A DNA stretch of 64,000 bases from DASRDU01 sp035560235 (GCA_035560235.1 DATMAG010000076.1:1-64000); one strand, 5' to 3'; shown: positions 36,204-45,157, counted from the stretch's first letter. Program-made: numbers and translations. Notes: generated by a model from the letters alone, not told the origin.

Positions 36204-37703
36204 TCAGACCTGTCTCTCCTTCTCAGCCTCAGCCATAACCAGACCAGCCAGCGTGCGCACGCAGACGCCGGTCGGGCCTGATGAGAGGAAAGGTTTGTTG
36301 CTGTCGTTCCAGGCCGTGCCGGCAATGTCCAGATGCACCCAGGGAGTCTCTTCGACAAACTCTCTGAGAAACCAGGCAGCAGTGATGGTTCCGGCCTTGC
36401 GTCCGCCAGTGTTCTTGATGTCGGCAATCTCGCTCTTGATCTGCTCGCGGTAATCCTTATCGAGCGGCAGTTGCCAGATCTTTTCGCCCGCCCGTCTGCC
36501 TGCTTCGATCACGGCATCCAGCCATTCCTGATTGTTGCCGAGCGCGGCTACGTACACATCGCCGAGCGCGATTGAAACCGCGCCGGTCAGCGTGGCCAGG
36601 TCAACCAGCTTCGTCGCGCCCAGCTTGCGCGCGTAAGCCAGCACATCCGCGAGCACCAGACGGCCTTCAGCGTCAGTGTTGATGATCTCAATCGTCTTGC
36701 CAGCCATCGAACGCACGACATCGCCGGGTCGCTGGGCGCGACCACCGGGCATATTCTCAACCGCGCCGACCAGGCCGATGACATTAATCGCAGGTTTGAG
36801 CTGCGCAATCGCGCGCATCGCAGCTATCGTTGTTGCACCACCGGCCATGTCGTATTTCATCTTCTCCATCCCGTCGGCAGGCTTGATCGAGATGCCGCCG
36901 GAGTCGAACGTCAGCCCCTTGCCGATGATCCCGATAGTTTCCTTCGCCTCTTCATTCGGCGTGTAACTCAGCACGATCAGCTTTGCCGGTTCGGCGCTGC
37001 CCTGCGAAACGCCGAGCAGTGAACCCATGCCGAGTTCCTTCATCCGCGCTTCGTCAAGCACGTCAACCTCAAGCCCGAAAGTCTGCGCCGACTCTTCGGC
37101 GCGGCGGGCGAGTTCAGTCGGCGTCAGCACGTTGGCTGGTTCATTGATCAGATCGCGCGCAAAGTTGGTGGCTTCGGCCAGAATGCGTCCGCGCTCGACG
37201 CCGCGCCGCAATTCGTCGGTGTCCCCTTCGGTGGTGGCCAGAATCATCTCTTCGATCAGGCGTTCTTCCTTGTCGCTGGTGCGGTATTTGTCGGTGTCGT
37301 AAAGCGCGAGCATTGCGCCTTCAACTGCCGCCTGCACGCTTTCGCCGAGCGGAATCTGTGAGCGCCGCAGAAAAGCGAACCTGCGCACATTCTTTGCGCG
37401 CAGCGTGCGCGCTGCAGTACCGGCCATCCGGCGCACGTTGTCGGGCTTGAAATCTTCGAGTTTGCCTGCGCCAATCAGCAGCAGGCGGCGCGCTTTGATG
37501 TCGCCCGGATTGTGAACGTATGCCGTTTCGCCAGCCTTGCCGGTCAGCTCGCCGGTTTCAATCAGCGAAGTAATGATGCCGCCGGAACGTTTGTCCAGAT
37601 CGGCCAGCGCTCCGGCATCGGGTTTCTCTCCTTCATAAATCGCGACGACCAGCGCGTCGCATTCGATCTCATAAAATTTCCTTGCGTCTGCCTTGACTTC
37701 CAT
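36204..37703 (-). CDS. pepA: Leucyl aminopeptidase (M17)
   Basis: The 499-residue protein is a cytosolic M17 aminopeptidase that removes N-terminal residues and helps recycle peptides. The N-terminal macro-like domain is followed by the peptidase domain with IGKGLTFDSGGISIKPADGM, the dinuclear metal ligands in MKYDMAGG, and the signature NTDAEGRLVLADVLAYARK with the catalytic arginine. Length and residues are all as expected for the family. The gene starts after a palindrome that separates it from smpB on the same strand. Some family members also bind DNA, which is not testable here. Confidence 0.95.
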   Translation of the reverse strand: MEVKADARKFYEIECDALVVAIYEGEKPDAGALADLDKRSGGIITSLIETGELTGKAGETAYVHNPGDIKARRLLLIGAGKLEDFKPDNVRRMAGTAARTLRAKNVRRFAFLRRSQIPLGESVQAAVEGAMLALYDTDKYRTSDKEERLIEEMILATTEGDTDELRRGVERGRILAEATNFARDLINEPANVLTPTELARRAEESAQTFGLEVDVLDEARMKELGMGSLLGVSQGSAEPAKLIVLSYTPNEEAKETIGIIGKGLTFDSGGISIKPADGMEKMKYDMAGGATTIAAMRAIAQLKPAINVIGLVGAVENMPGGRAQRPGDVVRSMAGKTIEIINTDAEGRLVLADVLAYARKLGATKLVDLATLTGAVSIALGDVYVAALGNNQEWLDAVIEAGRRAGEKIWQLPLDKDYREQIKSEIADIKNTGGRKAGTITAAWFLREFVEETPWVHLDIAGTAWNDSNKPFLSSGPTGVCVRTLAGLVMAEAEKERQV

Positions 37704-37756
37704 CGTCAGGTGTCTCCGTTCCTCTGTGCTTGTGGGGACTGGTTATCTGAAAATCA

Positions 37757-37873
37757 CAGTCTCACGGCCTGGAGCGCGGCCAGGAGCGCGGACAGCCTGT
37801 CCGCCTGATTTCCGCACCGCTCCGTTCGCGAAGCCATGCGGACAGGCTGTTCGCGCTCCTGGCCGTGAGACTG
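37757..37873. repeat. Intergenic palindrome, GCCAGGAGCGCGGACAG family
   Basis: The right arm 37838-37873 pairs with two left blocks, 37757-37769 and 37779-37804, that are separated by a 10-bp near-duplication of the arm (TGGAGCGCGG). The core GGAGCGCGGACAGCCTGTCC is itself palindromic at GGACAGCCTGTCC. It lies between pepA and smpB. Confidence 0.82.
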
Positions 37874-37887
37874 TATTCAGGCTGCGA

Positions 37888-38376
37888 TTATCTGTCTTCA
37901 TCTTTCATTCGATTTTTCATTGCGGTGCGGGCCTCGCGTTCCTGCGTCTTGCGCGCTTCGGTTTCGCGTTTGTCATAGAGCTTCTTGCCGCGCGCGATGG
38001 CCAGTTCACATTTGATGAAGCCGTTTTTGAAATAAAACCTGGTCGGCACCAGCGTCAGTCCTTTCTCTTCGGCGCGTGACCGCAGCCGTTCAATCTCGCG
38101 TTTGTGCAGCAGCAGCCTGCGCGCCCGCGTCGGTTCGTGGTTCTGTCGGTTGCCGTGAGTGTACTGGCTGATGTGGGCATTGAGCAACCACGCTTCACCA
38201 TTGCTGATCGTGGCGTAAGCGTCCTTGAGATTGACGCGGCCCAGGCGCGCCGACTTGACCTCGGTGCCGGTCAGTTGAATGCCCGCTTCGTATGTTTCGA
38301 TGATGTGGTAATTATGATAAGCAGCACGATTGTCGCTGATGACTTTGATCGCCGCCGCTCCCTGTGCCTTTGTCAT
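37888..38376 (-). CDS. smpB: SsrA-binding protein
   Basis: The 162-residue protein is SmpB, the partner of tmRNA in rescuing stalled ribosomes. The OB-fold body contains HNYHIIETYEAGIQLTGTEV, KSARLGRVNLKDAYATISNG and RFYFKNGFIKCELAIARGKK. The basic tail (KKLYDKRETEARKTQ and on) enters the ribosome mRNA channel. tmRNA itself is not in the window. gpsA follows upstream on the same strand after about 35 bases. Confidence 0.96.
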   Translation of the reverse strand: MTKAQGAAAIKVISDNRAAYHNYHIIETYEAGIQLTGTEVKSARLGRVNLKDAYATISNGEAWLLNAHISQYTHGNRQNHEPTRARRLLLHKREIERLRSRAEEKGLTLVPTRFYFKNGFIKCELAIARGKKLYDKRETEARKTQEREARTAMKNRMKDEDR

Positions 38377-38410
38377 TGCTTCAATTCCGCTGTCAATCCG
38401 CTGTTCGGGT

Positions 38411-39424
38411 TCACCAGCCTGAAAGCCCTTCGCCCCTGAGCGGACGTTCCATCAGTTCAGCGGCCAGTTCCTGCGGTTCCTTGTCTTCATACAGCAGCCG
38501 GTAAACGCCCGTCGTGATCGGCATCTCAACGCCGGTGCGCTGCGCCAGTTCGTGCGCGGCCCTGGCTGTCCTGACGCCTTCGGCTACTTCGCGCATTTCA
38601 CCGATGATTTCAGGCAGTTTGCGCCCGCGTCCGAGTTCATAACCCACGTGACGATTGCGCGAGAGCGCGCCGAGACACGTCAGCATCAGATCACCGACTC
38701 CGGCCAGCCCGGCCATCGTTTCGAGCCTGCCGCCGAGGCGCGTCGCCAGCCGCGTCATTTCAGCCAGCCCCCGCGTGATGAGCGCCGCCGCGCTATTGTA
38801 GCCGAACCCCAGCCCGTTGACCGCGCCCGTCGCAATGGCCATCACGTTCTTGACCGCGCCGCTGATTTCAACGCCGACGACATCGGTGTTGGTGTAGATG
38901 CGAAAGCGCCGCGATGACAACGCCGCCTGCACATCGCGCGCCCATTCCTCGTAACGCGCCGCCGCCACAACGGCGCAGGGTTCTTCTCTGGCGACTTCGT
39001 GCGCGAACGAAGGGCCGGAAAGCGCAACGTAACGCGGCTCGAAATGCCTGCCAATCACATCGCGGGCCACTTCTTCAATGCGCATCTGCGTGGCAATCTC
39101 GATGCCCTTGGTCGCGCTGACCAGAATCATCCGCGAATCAAGGTGCGGGAGCATCTGCACACAGATTTCACGAAACACATGCGAAGGCACCACAGTCAGC
39201 ACGATTTCAGCGCCGCTGAGCGCCTCGGCCAGATCGTTTGTCGGCGCGATTGCGTCAGGCAGCTTCGGCCCCGGCAGGTAAATGCTGTTGTGTCGTTCGT
39301 CCCTGAGCAGCGCGGCAACTTCAGGACTGTGCGCCCACAACCGCACACGATTGCCGCCCCGCGCCGCCACGAGCGCCAGCGCCGTGCCCCAGCTTCCCGC
39401 TCCGATGACTGCCACCTCACGCAT
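38411..39424 (-). CDS. gpsA: Glycerol-3-phosphate dehydrogenase [NAD(P)+]
   Basis: The 337-residue protein makes sn-glycerol-3-phosphate from dihydroxyacetone phosphate for phospholipids. The N-terminal dinucleotide site is AVIGAGSWGTALALVAA (about 5-21), LVSATKGIE holds conserved contacts, and the catalytic lysine is in EISGAVKNVMAIATGAVNGL. The C-terminal helical domain has TCLGALSRNRHVGYELGRGR. Its ATG overlaps the stop of plsY by one base (TGATG), so the two are translationally coupled, and both act in successive steps of phospholipid synthesis. Confidence 0.96.
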   Translation of the reverse strand: MREVAVIGAGSWGTALALVAARGGNRVRLWAHSPEVAALLRDERHNSIYLPGPKLPDAIAPTNDLAEALSGAEIVLTVVPSHVFREICVQMLPHLDSRMILVSATKGIEIATQMRIEEVARDVIGRHFEPRYVALSGPSFAHEVAREEPCAVVAAARYEEWARDVQAALSSRRFRIYTNTDVVGVEISGAVKNVMAIATGAVNGLGFGYNSAAALITRGLAEMTRLATRLGGRLETMAGLAGVGDLMLTCLGALSRNRHVGYELGRGRKLPEIIGEMREVAEGVRTARAAHELAQRTGVEMPITTGVYRLLYEDKEPQELAAELMERPLRGEGLSGW

Positions 39425-40077
39425 CAGTAACCGGCCTCTGATTTCTTCTGCTGCGCTGAACCGAATTTGTTTTCAGTTCCGCTCATCAGCCGTTTGATGT
39501 TGTCCGTGTGCTTGAAAACGATCAGCGCAATCGCGCCGCCCACGCCCGCCATGATCTGCGGCAGAAACGGACTCGGAAAAATCAGCCCGTTCCACAACCA
39601 CGCCCAGAAGAGCATCAGCGTCGAAGCCACAATCGAACCGAGCGAAACATAGCGCGTCTTCCAGACAATCAGGATAAAGACCACGAGCGTGCAGACCACC
39701 GCAATCGGCGTAATCGCCAGAAACACGCCCACGCCCGTCGCTACGCCCTTGCCTGCCCTGAACCCAAGCCACACCGGGAAAATATGTCCGATCATTGCCA
39801 CGACTGCCGCCGCCGCCACGATCCACGTCGTTTCCCACCCTGCGCCCGTCAGCCACCGCGTAATCATCACCGCCAGAAAACCCTTCAGAATGTCGAGCGC
39901 AAACGTCGCCAGCCCCGCCGCCTTGCCCGCATTGCGCATCACATTCGTCGCGCCCGTCCCGCCGCTGCCCGCCGCGCGAATGTCGCGGCCCGATCTCATT
40001 CTGACAATCAGCCAGCCGAACGGAATTGAACCGAGCAGATAGGCAATAATCAGTGATGCAATTTCAGTGAGTGTCAT
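39424..40077 (-). CDS. plsY: Glycerol-3-phosphate acyltransferase
   Basis: The 217-residue inner-membrane protein transfers acyl groups from acyl-phosphate to glycerol-3-phosphate. Membrane helices alternate with conserved loops: LLGSIPFGWLIVRM and DIRAAGSGGTGATNVMRNAG form the phosphate-binding motif, GHIFPVWLGFRAGKGVATGV the second, and GSIVASTLMLFWAWL precedes the third. It is coupled to gpsA, whose product is its substrate. The ending FKHTDNIKRLMSGTENKFG is typical of PlsY. Confidence 0.95.
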   Translation of the reverse strand: MTLTEIASLIIAYLLGSIPFGWLIVRMRSGRDIRAAGSGGTGATNVMRNAGKAAGLATFALDILKGFLAVMITRWLTGAGWETTWIVAAAAVVAMIGHIFPVWLGFRAGKGVATGVGVFLAITPIAVVCTLVVFILIVWKTRYVSLGSIVASTLMLFWAWLWNGLIFPSPFLPQIMAGVGGAIALIVFKHTDNIKRLMSGTENKFGSAQQKKSEAGY

Positions 40078-40088
40078 TGGCTATCCTC

Positions 40089-40454
40089 TCACTTGCGTCC
40101 CTTGCGCTGATCCTTCATCAGCAGTTTCTGATCAGCATAGATGTAAACCACTTCGCCTGCCGGAATCGTTGTCAGAACATTCTCAAGCTCAGGAACCAGC
40201 GGCAGATATGATTCAAGCTTTGTATTGAAGGCCCGCAGCACAACCAGGGCGATATTGTAATCAGGCAGCCGCTGCTGATACTTCATATTCGAATCCGTCG
40301 TAATCAGCACTTCATAAAAATCCTGCGCAGTTTTCAGCAATTCGCCATTTTCGTACTCGTCCCAGCCCAGCTCGTGCACTGTAGTGACGCTGTGATCCGG
40401 CAACGATTGCCGGAGCCTGACCGGTACGCCCTTATCAAAAAGGATCTTCATCAA
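40089..40454 (-). CDS. DUF5615 PIN-like toxin
   Basis: The 121-residue protein fits the DUF5615 family: MKILFDKGVPVRLRQSLPD holds the first aspartate, LGWDEYENGELLKTAQDFYE the next acidic residues, and VLITTDSNMKYQQRLPDYNI the TTD motif. These are PIN-like ribonuclease cores and are predicted toxins. Its start overlaps the DUF433 gene by the ATGA arrangement. The pairing of DUF433 with DUF5615 is a common predicted toxin-antitoxin set; activity is inferred. Confidence 0.82.
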   Translation of the reverse strand: MMKILFDKGVPVRLRQSLPDHSVTTVHELGWDEYENGELLKTAQDFYEVLITTDSNMKYQQRLPDYNIALVVLRAFNTKLESYLPLVPELENVLTTIPAGEVVYIYADQKLLMKDQRKGRK

Positions 40455-40762
40455 TAATCAATCTGCTCAGCCAGCCAGCCATCTTCGAGCGCTTCTCTGA
40501 TGCGCCCGATCACGGCCTGAATCTGGTCATCAGTGATGCCGGGGAAATCGGCTTTGAATCTGCCGATTGACTGTTCGTCATTAAGATAATCAATCAGCGT
40601 CACGACCGGCAGCCGCGTCCCGGCAATCGTCGGCGTTCCGCCCAGGCGTTCAGGATTGACAGTAATCGGAGGCGTTGTGCGTTTGCGACAGCGCGCTGAA
40701 GTTTTCCTTCCGGCTGAAGCTACAACAATTCTGACTTTCGGTTCGGATTTTACTGCTTTCAT
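40451..40762 (-). CDS. DUF433 antitoxin
   Basis: The 103-residue protein has a basic N-terminal extension of about 30 residues and then the DUF433 winged-helix domain: ITVNPERLGGTPTIAGTRLP, VVTLIDYLNDEQSIGRFKAD and FPGITDDQIQAVIGRIREAL. DUF433 proteins are predicted DNA-binding antitoxins. It is coupled to the DUF5615 gene (ATGA overlap). It lies between cinA and plsY, inside an otherwise housekeeping run, which suits a mobile addiction module. Confidence 0.83.
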   Translation of the reverse strand: MKAVKSEPKVRIVVASAGRKTSARCRKRTTPPITVNPERLGGTPTIAGTRLPVVTLIDYLNDEQSIGRFKADFPGITDDQIQAVIGRIREALEDGWLAEQIDY

Positions 40763-40813
40763 CTCAAGCCTCCCTCTTCAGGTGCATCATTGACTTTCCT
40801 CCGATGCAGAACT

Positions 40814-42094
40814 TCACCTGGGCTGATTCGGAATCTGCCACTGGCTTCGGTCATCCTGTCCCGCAACTCTCCGGCGAATCAGGTCGAGCGCCGCTTTTAC
40901 TGACAGTTCACGAATCAGGTTCCGGTCGCCGGGAAAGAGAAAACGGCGCGCGGAACTTTCGGCTTCGTCAGCGATGCCGATGTAAACCAGGCCGACCGGC
41001 TTCTCTTCAGTGCCGCCGCCTGGCCCGGCGATGCCTGTGATGCCGATGCCGATGTTTGCATGCGCGCGGCGGCGAATGCCGATGGCCATTGCTTCGGCGA
41101 CTTCAGCGCTGACTGCGCCGTGTTCTTCGATCAGCTTGTGCGGCACGCCGAGCAGATCAGCCTTGGCTTCGTTGGCGTAAGCCACCACGCCTTCGGTGAA
41201 ATAATCGGAACTGCCCGGCACGCTCGTGATGCGGCCCGCGAGCAGCCCGCCGGTGCAGCTTTCCGCCGTCGCCAGCGTCCAGCCTTTTTCTCTGAGCAGC
41301 CGACCTGCGACCTCTTCAAGCTGTTCGCCGCTCGTCGAAAAGATGTGATCGCGCAGCGCCTCTTCAAGCGGCCCGGCCACTTCGTCAAGCATCCGGTTCG
41401 CTTCAGTCTCGCTTGTCGCGAGCGCCGACAGGTGCAGTTCGATCTGACCATTGACGGCCAGAATCGTCGTCGAAGGATTGGTGTATTTGCCGTAAATCGG
41501 TTCCGCAATCTCATCCACGCCCGATTCAGTCATCCCGAAAACGCTCAGCGAACGGCGCACGATGAGCATATCGCCGGTGCGCTGCCTGAGCACAGGCATC
41601 ACTGCCTCAGTAAACATCGGCTTCATCTCGCCCGGCGGCCCTGGCAGCATTACCACTGTGCAGTTGCCTTCGTTCATCAGAATGCCGGGCGCAGTGCCTT
41701 TGCGGTTGGGCAGGATCGTCGCGCCTGCGGGAATCATCGCCTGACGCGCATTGATCTCAGCCATCGGAATGCCGCGTTTGGCAAAGCGTTCGCGCAAACG
41801 AGCGAGGATTTCCTCGTTGAGTTCGAGGCGGCGATTCAGCACACGCGCAAAAACATTCCTGGTGATGTCATCCGCGGTCGGCCCCAGGCCGCCGGTCGAG
41901 ATGATGATTTCAGAACGCTTCATCGCATCGCGGATCGTCTCTTCCAGCCGCGCCTCGTCATCACCGACAATAATCTTCAGTCTGACTTCGATGCCGATGG
42001 AATTGAGCCGTTCAGTCAGCCAGAGCGAGTTGGTATCGGTGCGAAACGGCGTCAGCATCTCTGACCCGATGGCAAGAATTTCAGCGTTGAGCAT
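40814..42094 (-). CDS. cinA: CinA-like nicotinamide-nucleotide amidase
   Basis: The 426-residue protein has both CinA domains. The N-terminal MoaB/MogA-like domain (MLNAEILAIGSEMLTPFRTD, STGGLGPTADDITRNVFARV) can hydrolyse ADP-ribose. The C-terminal PncC domain (LATAESCTGGLLAGRITSVP, VVAYANEAKADLLGV, GIGITGIAGPGGGTEEKPVG) deamidates nicotinamide mononucleotide, recycling pyridine nucleotides. The length is typical. A palindrome separates it from pgpA upstream. Confidence 0.94.
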   Translation of the reverse strand: MLNAEILAIGSEMLTPFRTDTNSLWLTERLNSIGIEVRLKIIVGDDEARLEETIRDAMKRSEIIISTGGLGPTADDITRNVFARVLNRRLELNEEILARLRERFAKRGIPMAEINARQAMIPAGATILPNRKGTAPGILMNEGNCTVVMLPGPPGEMKPMFTEAVMPVLRQRTGDMLIVRRSLSVFGMTESGVDEIAEPIYGKYTNPSTTILAVNGQIELHLSALATSETEANRMLDEVAGPLEEALRDHIFSTSGEQLEEVAGRLLREKGWTLATAESCTGGLLAGRITSVPGSSDYFTEGVVAYANEAKADLLGVPHKLIEEHGAVSAEVAEAMAIGIRRRAHANIGIGITGIAGPGGGTEEKPVGLVYIGIADEAESSARRFLFPGDRNLIRELSVKAALDLIRRRVAGQDDRSQWQIPNQPR

Positions 42095-42117
42095 GTCGTA
42101 CTTTCAGAAAAGATTTC

Positions 42118-42194
42118 GCCACGAATGAACACGAATTTTCACGAATGAAATCGCGTCAGATACTCATTCGTGAAGATTCGTGTTCATTCGTGGC
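42118..42194. repeat. Intergenic palindrome, CACGAATGAA family
   Basis: Arms 42118-42148 and 42164-42194 are reverse complements over 31 bp with one mismatch. They are built from repeats of CACGAATGAA and CACGAATTTT. The loop is 15 bp. It lies between the same-strand genes cinA and pgpA. Relatives by unit (ACGAA/TTCGT) are at 45065-45157 and 49314-49381. Confidence 0.9.
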
Positions 42195-42204
42195 TCTCCC
42201 CGAT

Positions 42205-42774
42205 TCAGCGCCAGATCGAAGCGATAAAAGGCAGCAGGAATGATAGCACCAGCGCTCCGTAAAGGCCCGCCAGGATGTCATCGGCCATCACGCCCAGGCC
42301 CTCACCGAGCGTTTCCATCCGGCGAATCGGATAGGGCTTGGTGATGTCGAAGAACCGGAAGAGCAGAAAACCGGTGAGCGCAACGATCAGCACTTCTTTG
42401 CTCAGATGAACCGGCACGAAAGCAAAGGTGACGAGCTGACCGCAGACTTCATCAATCACGATCTGCCCGGCATCCTTGCGATCAAAAATCCTTTCGGCCC
42501 TTGTCGAAGCCCACGTCCCGGCCCACGCCGTCAGCACGGACAGCGCCAGCACGCTGTTTTGCAGCAGGTTGGGCCGGAAGAAAAGGATCGGCTGCAGGCT
42601 GAGAAAGTAAAAAATCACCGCTCCCAGCAGCGAACCGAACGTGCCCGGCGCAAACGGAATAAAGCCCATGCCGAAGCCCGTCGCAATAATCACCGCGATC
42701 CAGTCAAGCGGCCCGCGCACGTTGACTGTTTGCGCGCGTCTGGCTCTGATCTCTTCGAGTTTCTCTCTGAGCAT
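42205..42774 (-). CDS. pgpA: Phosphatidylglycerophosphatase A
   Basis: The 189-residue membrane protein removes phosphate from phosphatidylglycerophosphate to make phosphatidylglycerol. Conserved parts are ATGFGMGFIPFAPGTFGSLL near the first helix, the acidic loop DRKDAGQIVIDEVCGQLVTF, and KPYPIRRMETLGEGLGVMAD followed by DILAGLYGAL. The start codon shares a base with the stop of the isomerase-like gene upstream (TAATG). pgsA, which provides the substrate, lies elsewhere in the window at 55982. Confidence 0.93.
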   Translation of the reverse strand: MLREKLEEIRARRAQTVNVRGPLDWIAVIIATGFGMGFIPFAPGTFGSLLGAVIFYFLSLQPILFFRPNLLQNSVLALSVLTAWAGTWASTRAERIFDRKDAGQIVIDEVCGQLVTFAFVPVHLSKEVLIVALTGFLLFRFFDITKPYPIRRMETLGEGLGVMADDILAGLYGALVLSFLLPFIASIWR

Positions 42775-43676
42775 TACTCACCCGCAAAAATTTTGTCCAC
42801 GCGCTTCACGACTTCGCGCAGCCAGGCTTCGTGTCCGTTCTTCAGTTCCTCTTTGCTCGCTGAAAGCTCGGTTGTCAGATAGCCGTTGTAACCGATTTCA
42901 CCGATGGCGCGGCGGACTTCCTTCCAGTCAATGCTGCCCTCGCGCAACGGCACGAACTGCCGCGTGCGCGTGTCGAAGTCTTTCAGATGAAATTTGACGA
43001 TCCGCCTGCCAAGCGTGCGAATCCATTCCTGCGGGAAGCCGTACATCACCACGTTGCCGACATCGAAATAAGACCGCACCCAGGGGCTTTTGAATTCATC
43101 AACGTATTTCGCCATATCGGGCGCGCTCAGCAGAAACTTGTTCCAGACCTCTTCGATTGCAATGATGACGTTCAGTTCCTTTGCCAGCGGAATCAGCTTT
43201 CTGATCTGCGGCTGCGAACGCTGCCACGCCTGCACGTAAGTCGTATCGGGCCTGACCACCGCAGGCACCAGCAGCACCGCGTCAGCGCCCCACAGCTTCG
43301 CATTGCGCAGCGAAGTCTCCATCCGCTCCAGGCTCTTTTTCACATCCTCAGGTTTGGGGCTTGAAAGCGGCCATTCCCAGTGGCCCATATTCATTACCGA
43401 ATGAATCCGCAGCTTTGTCTTGTCAGACGCCGCCCTGATTTCATCGGCCTCTTTCGGATCAGTGATGGTCTGCATCTCGATGGCTTCAAAGCCGACATCA
43501 AGGGCCATTTTGAAGCGGTCGAGGTAGCTCAGGTTATTCGGCAGCATGCCGATGAGGACAGCTTTTTTCAGCGTGCCATTGGCCACCGGCTTCGCCAGCG
43601 TCGCCATTTCATTCGCCAGCATCATCGTGGCGGCAGCGCCGGGCGCGGTCAGTTTGATAAAGTTTCTTCTGTTCAT
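42774..43676 (-). CDS. Tat-exported sugar phosphate isomerase/epimerase-like protein
   Basis: The 300-residue protein starts MNRRNFIKLTAPGAAATMML, a twin-arginine signal; the ATG at 43676 is preferred over a GTG two codons earlier. The mature part is a xylose-isomerase-like TIM barrel: GFEAIEMQTITDPKEADEIR, IIAIEEVWNKFLL, RSYFDVGNVVMYG, VKFHLKDFDTRT and YLTTELSASKEEL hold the usual metal-binding Glu, Asp and His residues. It resembles the gene at 4030-4881 but is not closely alike. Its stop overlaps the pgpA start by one base. Periplasmic sugar conversion is likely; the substrate is unknown. Confidence 0.83.
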   Translation of the reverse strand: MNRRNFIKLTAPGAAATMMLANEMATLAKPVANGTLKKAVLIGMLPNNLSYLDRFKMALDVGFEAIEMQTITDPKEADEIRAASDKTKLRIHSVMNMGHWEWPLSSPKPEDVKKSLERMETSLRNAKLWGADAVLLVPAVVRPDTTYVQAWQRSQPQIRKLIPLAKELNVIIAIEEVWNKFLLSAPDMAKYVDEFKSPWVRSYFDVGNVVMYGFPQEWIRTLGRRIVKFHLKDFDTRTRQFVPLREGSIDWKEVRRAIGEIGYNGYLTTELSASKEELKNGHEAWLREVVKRVDKIFAGE

Positions 43677-43873
43677 AATCACTCTCGGTTTTGGGGAAAC
43701 AATGAATGGAATTGCGCAAAATGCGCGGTGATTATAGGCGCGGGTTCGTCAGGTTGGCAAAGCTTGTGCTGATTGCTAAGATGACTGTTCAGTACCGCTA
43801 CCTCTGCTGTCATCAGCGCGTCAGTCATCTGTTCATCATCAATCTCTACATGCGAAAGGAAGCTGAAATCACT

Positions 43874-45055
43874 ATGGCGCACCGACAGGAAGAAATTGCA
43901 CCGGCCATCATTCCGGCGCTGACGATGCTCTCGGATGAAGAGAAGCTCTTTGCTGCCAGCGTTCGTGAATTTGCCGAGGCCGAAATCAAACCATACGTCC
44001 GCGAGATGGACGAGCATCAGAAGATTCGCCCCGAAATCATCAGCAAGGCTTTTGAGCTCGGGATTATGGGAATCGAACCCGGCGAGGAGTACGGCGGTTC
44101 GGGCGGCTCGTTTTTTATGGCCTGCCTGGCGATTGAGGAGCTCGCGCGCGTTGATCCCTCGGTCAGCGTGATGCTCGACGTCAACAATACGCTCGTCATC
44201 AACGCGTTTCTCAACTACGGCACTGACGAACTGAAACGGAAATACATCCCGCGCCTCTGCCAGGACACTGTCGGCGCTTATGCCCTGAGCGAGGCCGGTT
44301 CGGGTTCGGACGCCTTTGCGATGCAGACGCGCGCGGCGGCAGATGGCGATTATTACCTCATCAACGGACGCAAGCTGTGGATCACGAACGGCAATGAGGC
44401 AGGCATTTTCATCGTCTTTGCCAACATTGATCCGAGCAAGGGTTACAAGGGCATCACCGCTTTCGTTGTCGAGAAGGGCTTTCCCGGTTTTTCAGTCGGC
44501 AAAAAGGAAGACAAGCTTGGCATTCGCGCTTCATCAACGTGCGAGCTGATTCTGGAAGACTGCCGCGTGCCGAAAGCCAATGTGCTTGGCGAAGTCGGCA
44601 AGGGTTACAAGATCGCCATCGAAACGCTCAACGAAGGGCGCATCGGCATTGGCGCGCAGATGGTCGGCCTCGCTCAGGGCGCGTTTGAAGCGGCGCTCAG
44701 CTACGCGAAGGAGCGCAAACAGTTCGGTCAGTCAATCAGCGAATTTCAGGGCGTGCAGTTTCAGCTCGCTGAAATGGCCGTCAAACTCGAGGCCGCGCGC
44801 CTGATGGTTTACAACGCCGCGCGCCTGAAGGATGCGCGCCAGCCCTTCATCAGACAGGCCGCGATGGCGAAGCTCTATTCATCCGAAGTGGCTGAAGAGA
44901 TCGCTTCGCTGGCCGTGAATCTGTTCGGCGGGTACGGATACGTGAAGGATTATCCGGTTGAAAAATATTTCCGCGACTGCAAGATCGGGCAGATTTACGA
45001 AGGCACGTCGAATATGCAGAAGCAGACTATTGCCAAAATGATGCTGGCCGAATAA
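43874..45055 (+). CDS. Acyl-CoA dehydrogenase
   Basis: The 393-residue protein is a flavin acyl-CoA dehydrogenase of the short/branched-chain type, which makes a 2,3-double bond in an acyl-CoA and passes electrons to ETF. LGIMGIEPGEEYGGSGGSFF, YALSEAGSGSDAFAMQTRA and KLWITNGNEAGIF are the FAD/substrate motifs. LNEGRIGIGAQMVGLAQGA and ERKQFGQSISEFQGVQFQLA follow. The catalytic glutamate is in QIYEGTSNMQ. The ATG at 43874 has AGGA about 14 bases upstream; an ATG at 43850 is possible. It may act with the CoA ligase (2018) and mutase (34434) in fatty or branched-chain acid breakdown. Confidence 0.91.
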   Translation: MAHRQEEIAPAIIPALTMLSDEEKLFAASVREFAEAEIKPYVREMDEHQKIRPEIISKAFELGIMGIEPGEEYGGSGGSFFMACLAIEELARVDPSVSVMLDVNNTLVINAFLNYGTDELKRKYIPRLCQDTVGAYALSEAGSGSDAFAMQTRAAADGDYYLINGRKLWITNGNEAGIFIVFANIDPSKGYKGITAFVVEKGFPGFSVGKKEDKLGIRASSTCELILEDCRVPKANVLGEVGKGYKIAIETLNEGRIGIGAQMVGLAQGAFEAALSYAKERKQFGQSISEFQGVQFQLAEMAVKLEAARLMVYNAARLKDARQPFIRQAAMAKLYSSEVAEEIASLAVNLFGGYGYVKDYPVEKYFRDCKIGQIYEGTSNMQKQTIAKMMLAE

Positions 45056-45064
45056 GCGCGAAGT

Positions 45065-45157
45065 AAAACGAACCACGCAGAGCCTGTAAGGACACGAAGA
45101 AAAATCGCCGCCTCACCTGATGCTTCGTGTTCTTCGCGTTTTGCGTGGTTTGATTTT
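45065..45157. repeat. Intergenic palindrome, ACCACGCAGAG/CACGAAGA family
   Basis: The left arm 45065-45100 (ACGAACCACGCAGAGCC, then GGACACGAAGA) and right arm 45122-45157 (CTTCGTGTTCTTCGCGTTTT, then GCGTGGTTTG) are imperfect reverse complements. It lies between acyl-CoA dehydrogenase and pcrA, same strand, and is readable in frame as an artificial N-terminal extension of pcrA. Confidence 0.75.

Noticed and set aside
41060..42064. 334-codon plus-strand frame opposite cinA
   Set aside because: Antisense to a complete cinA. High-GC codon bias often opens such mirror frames; the product has no recognisable motif.
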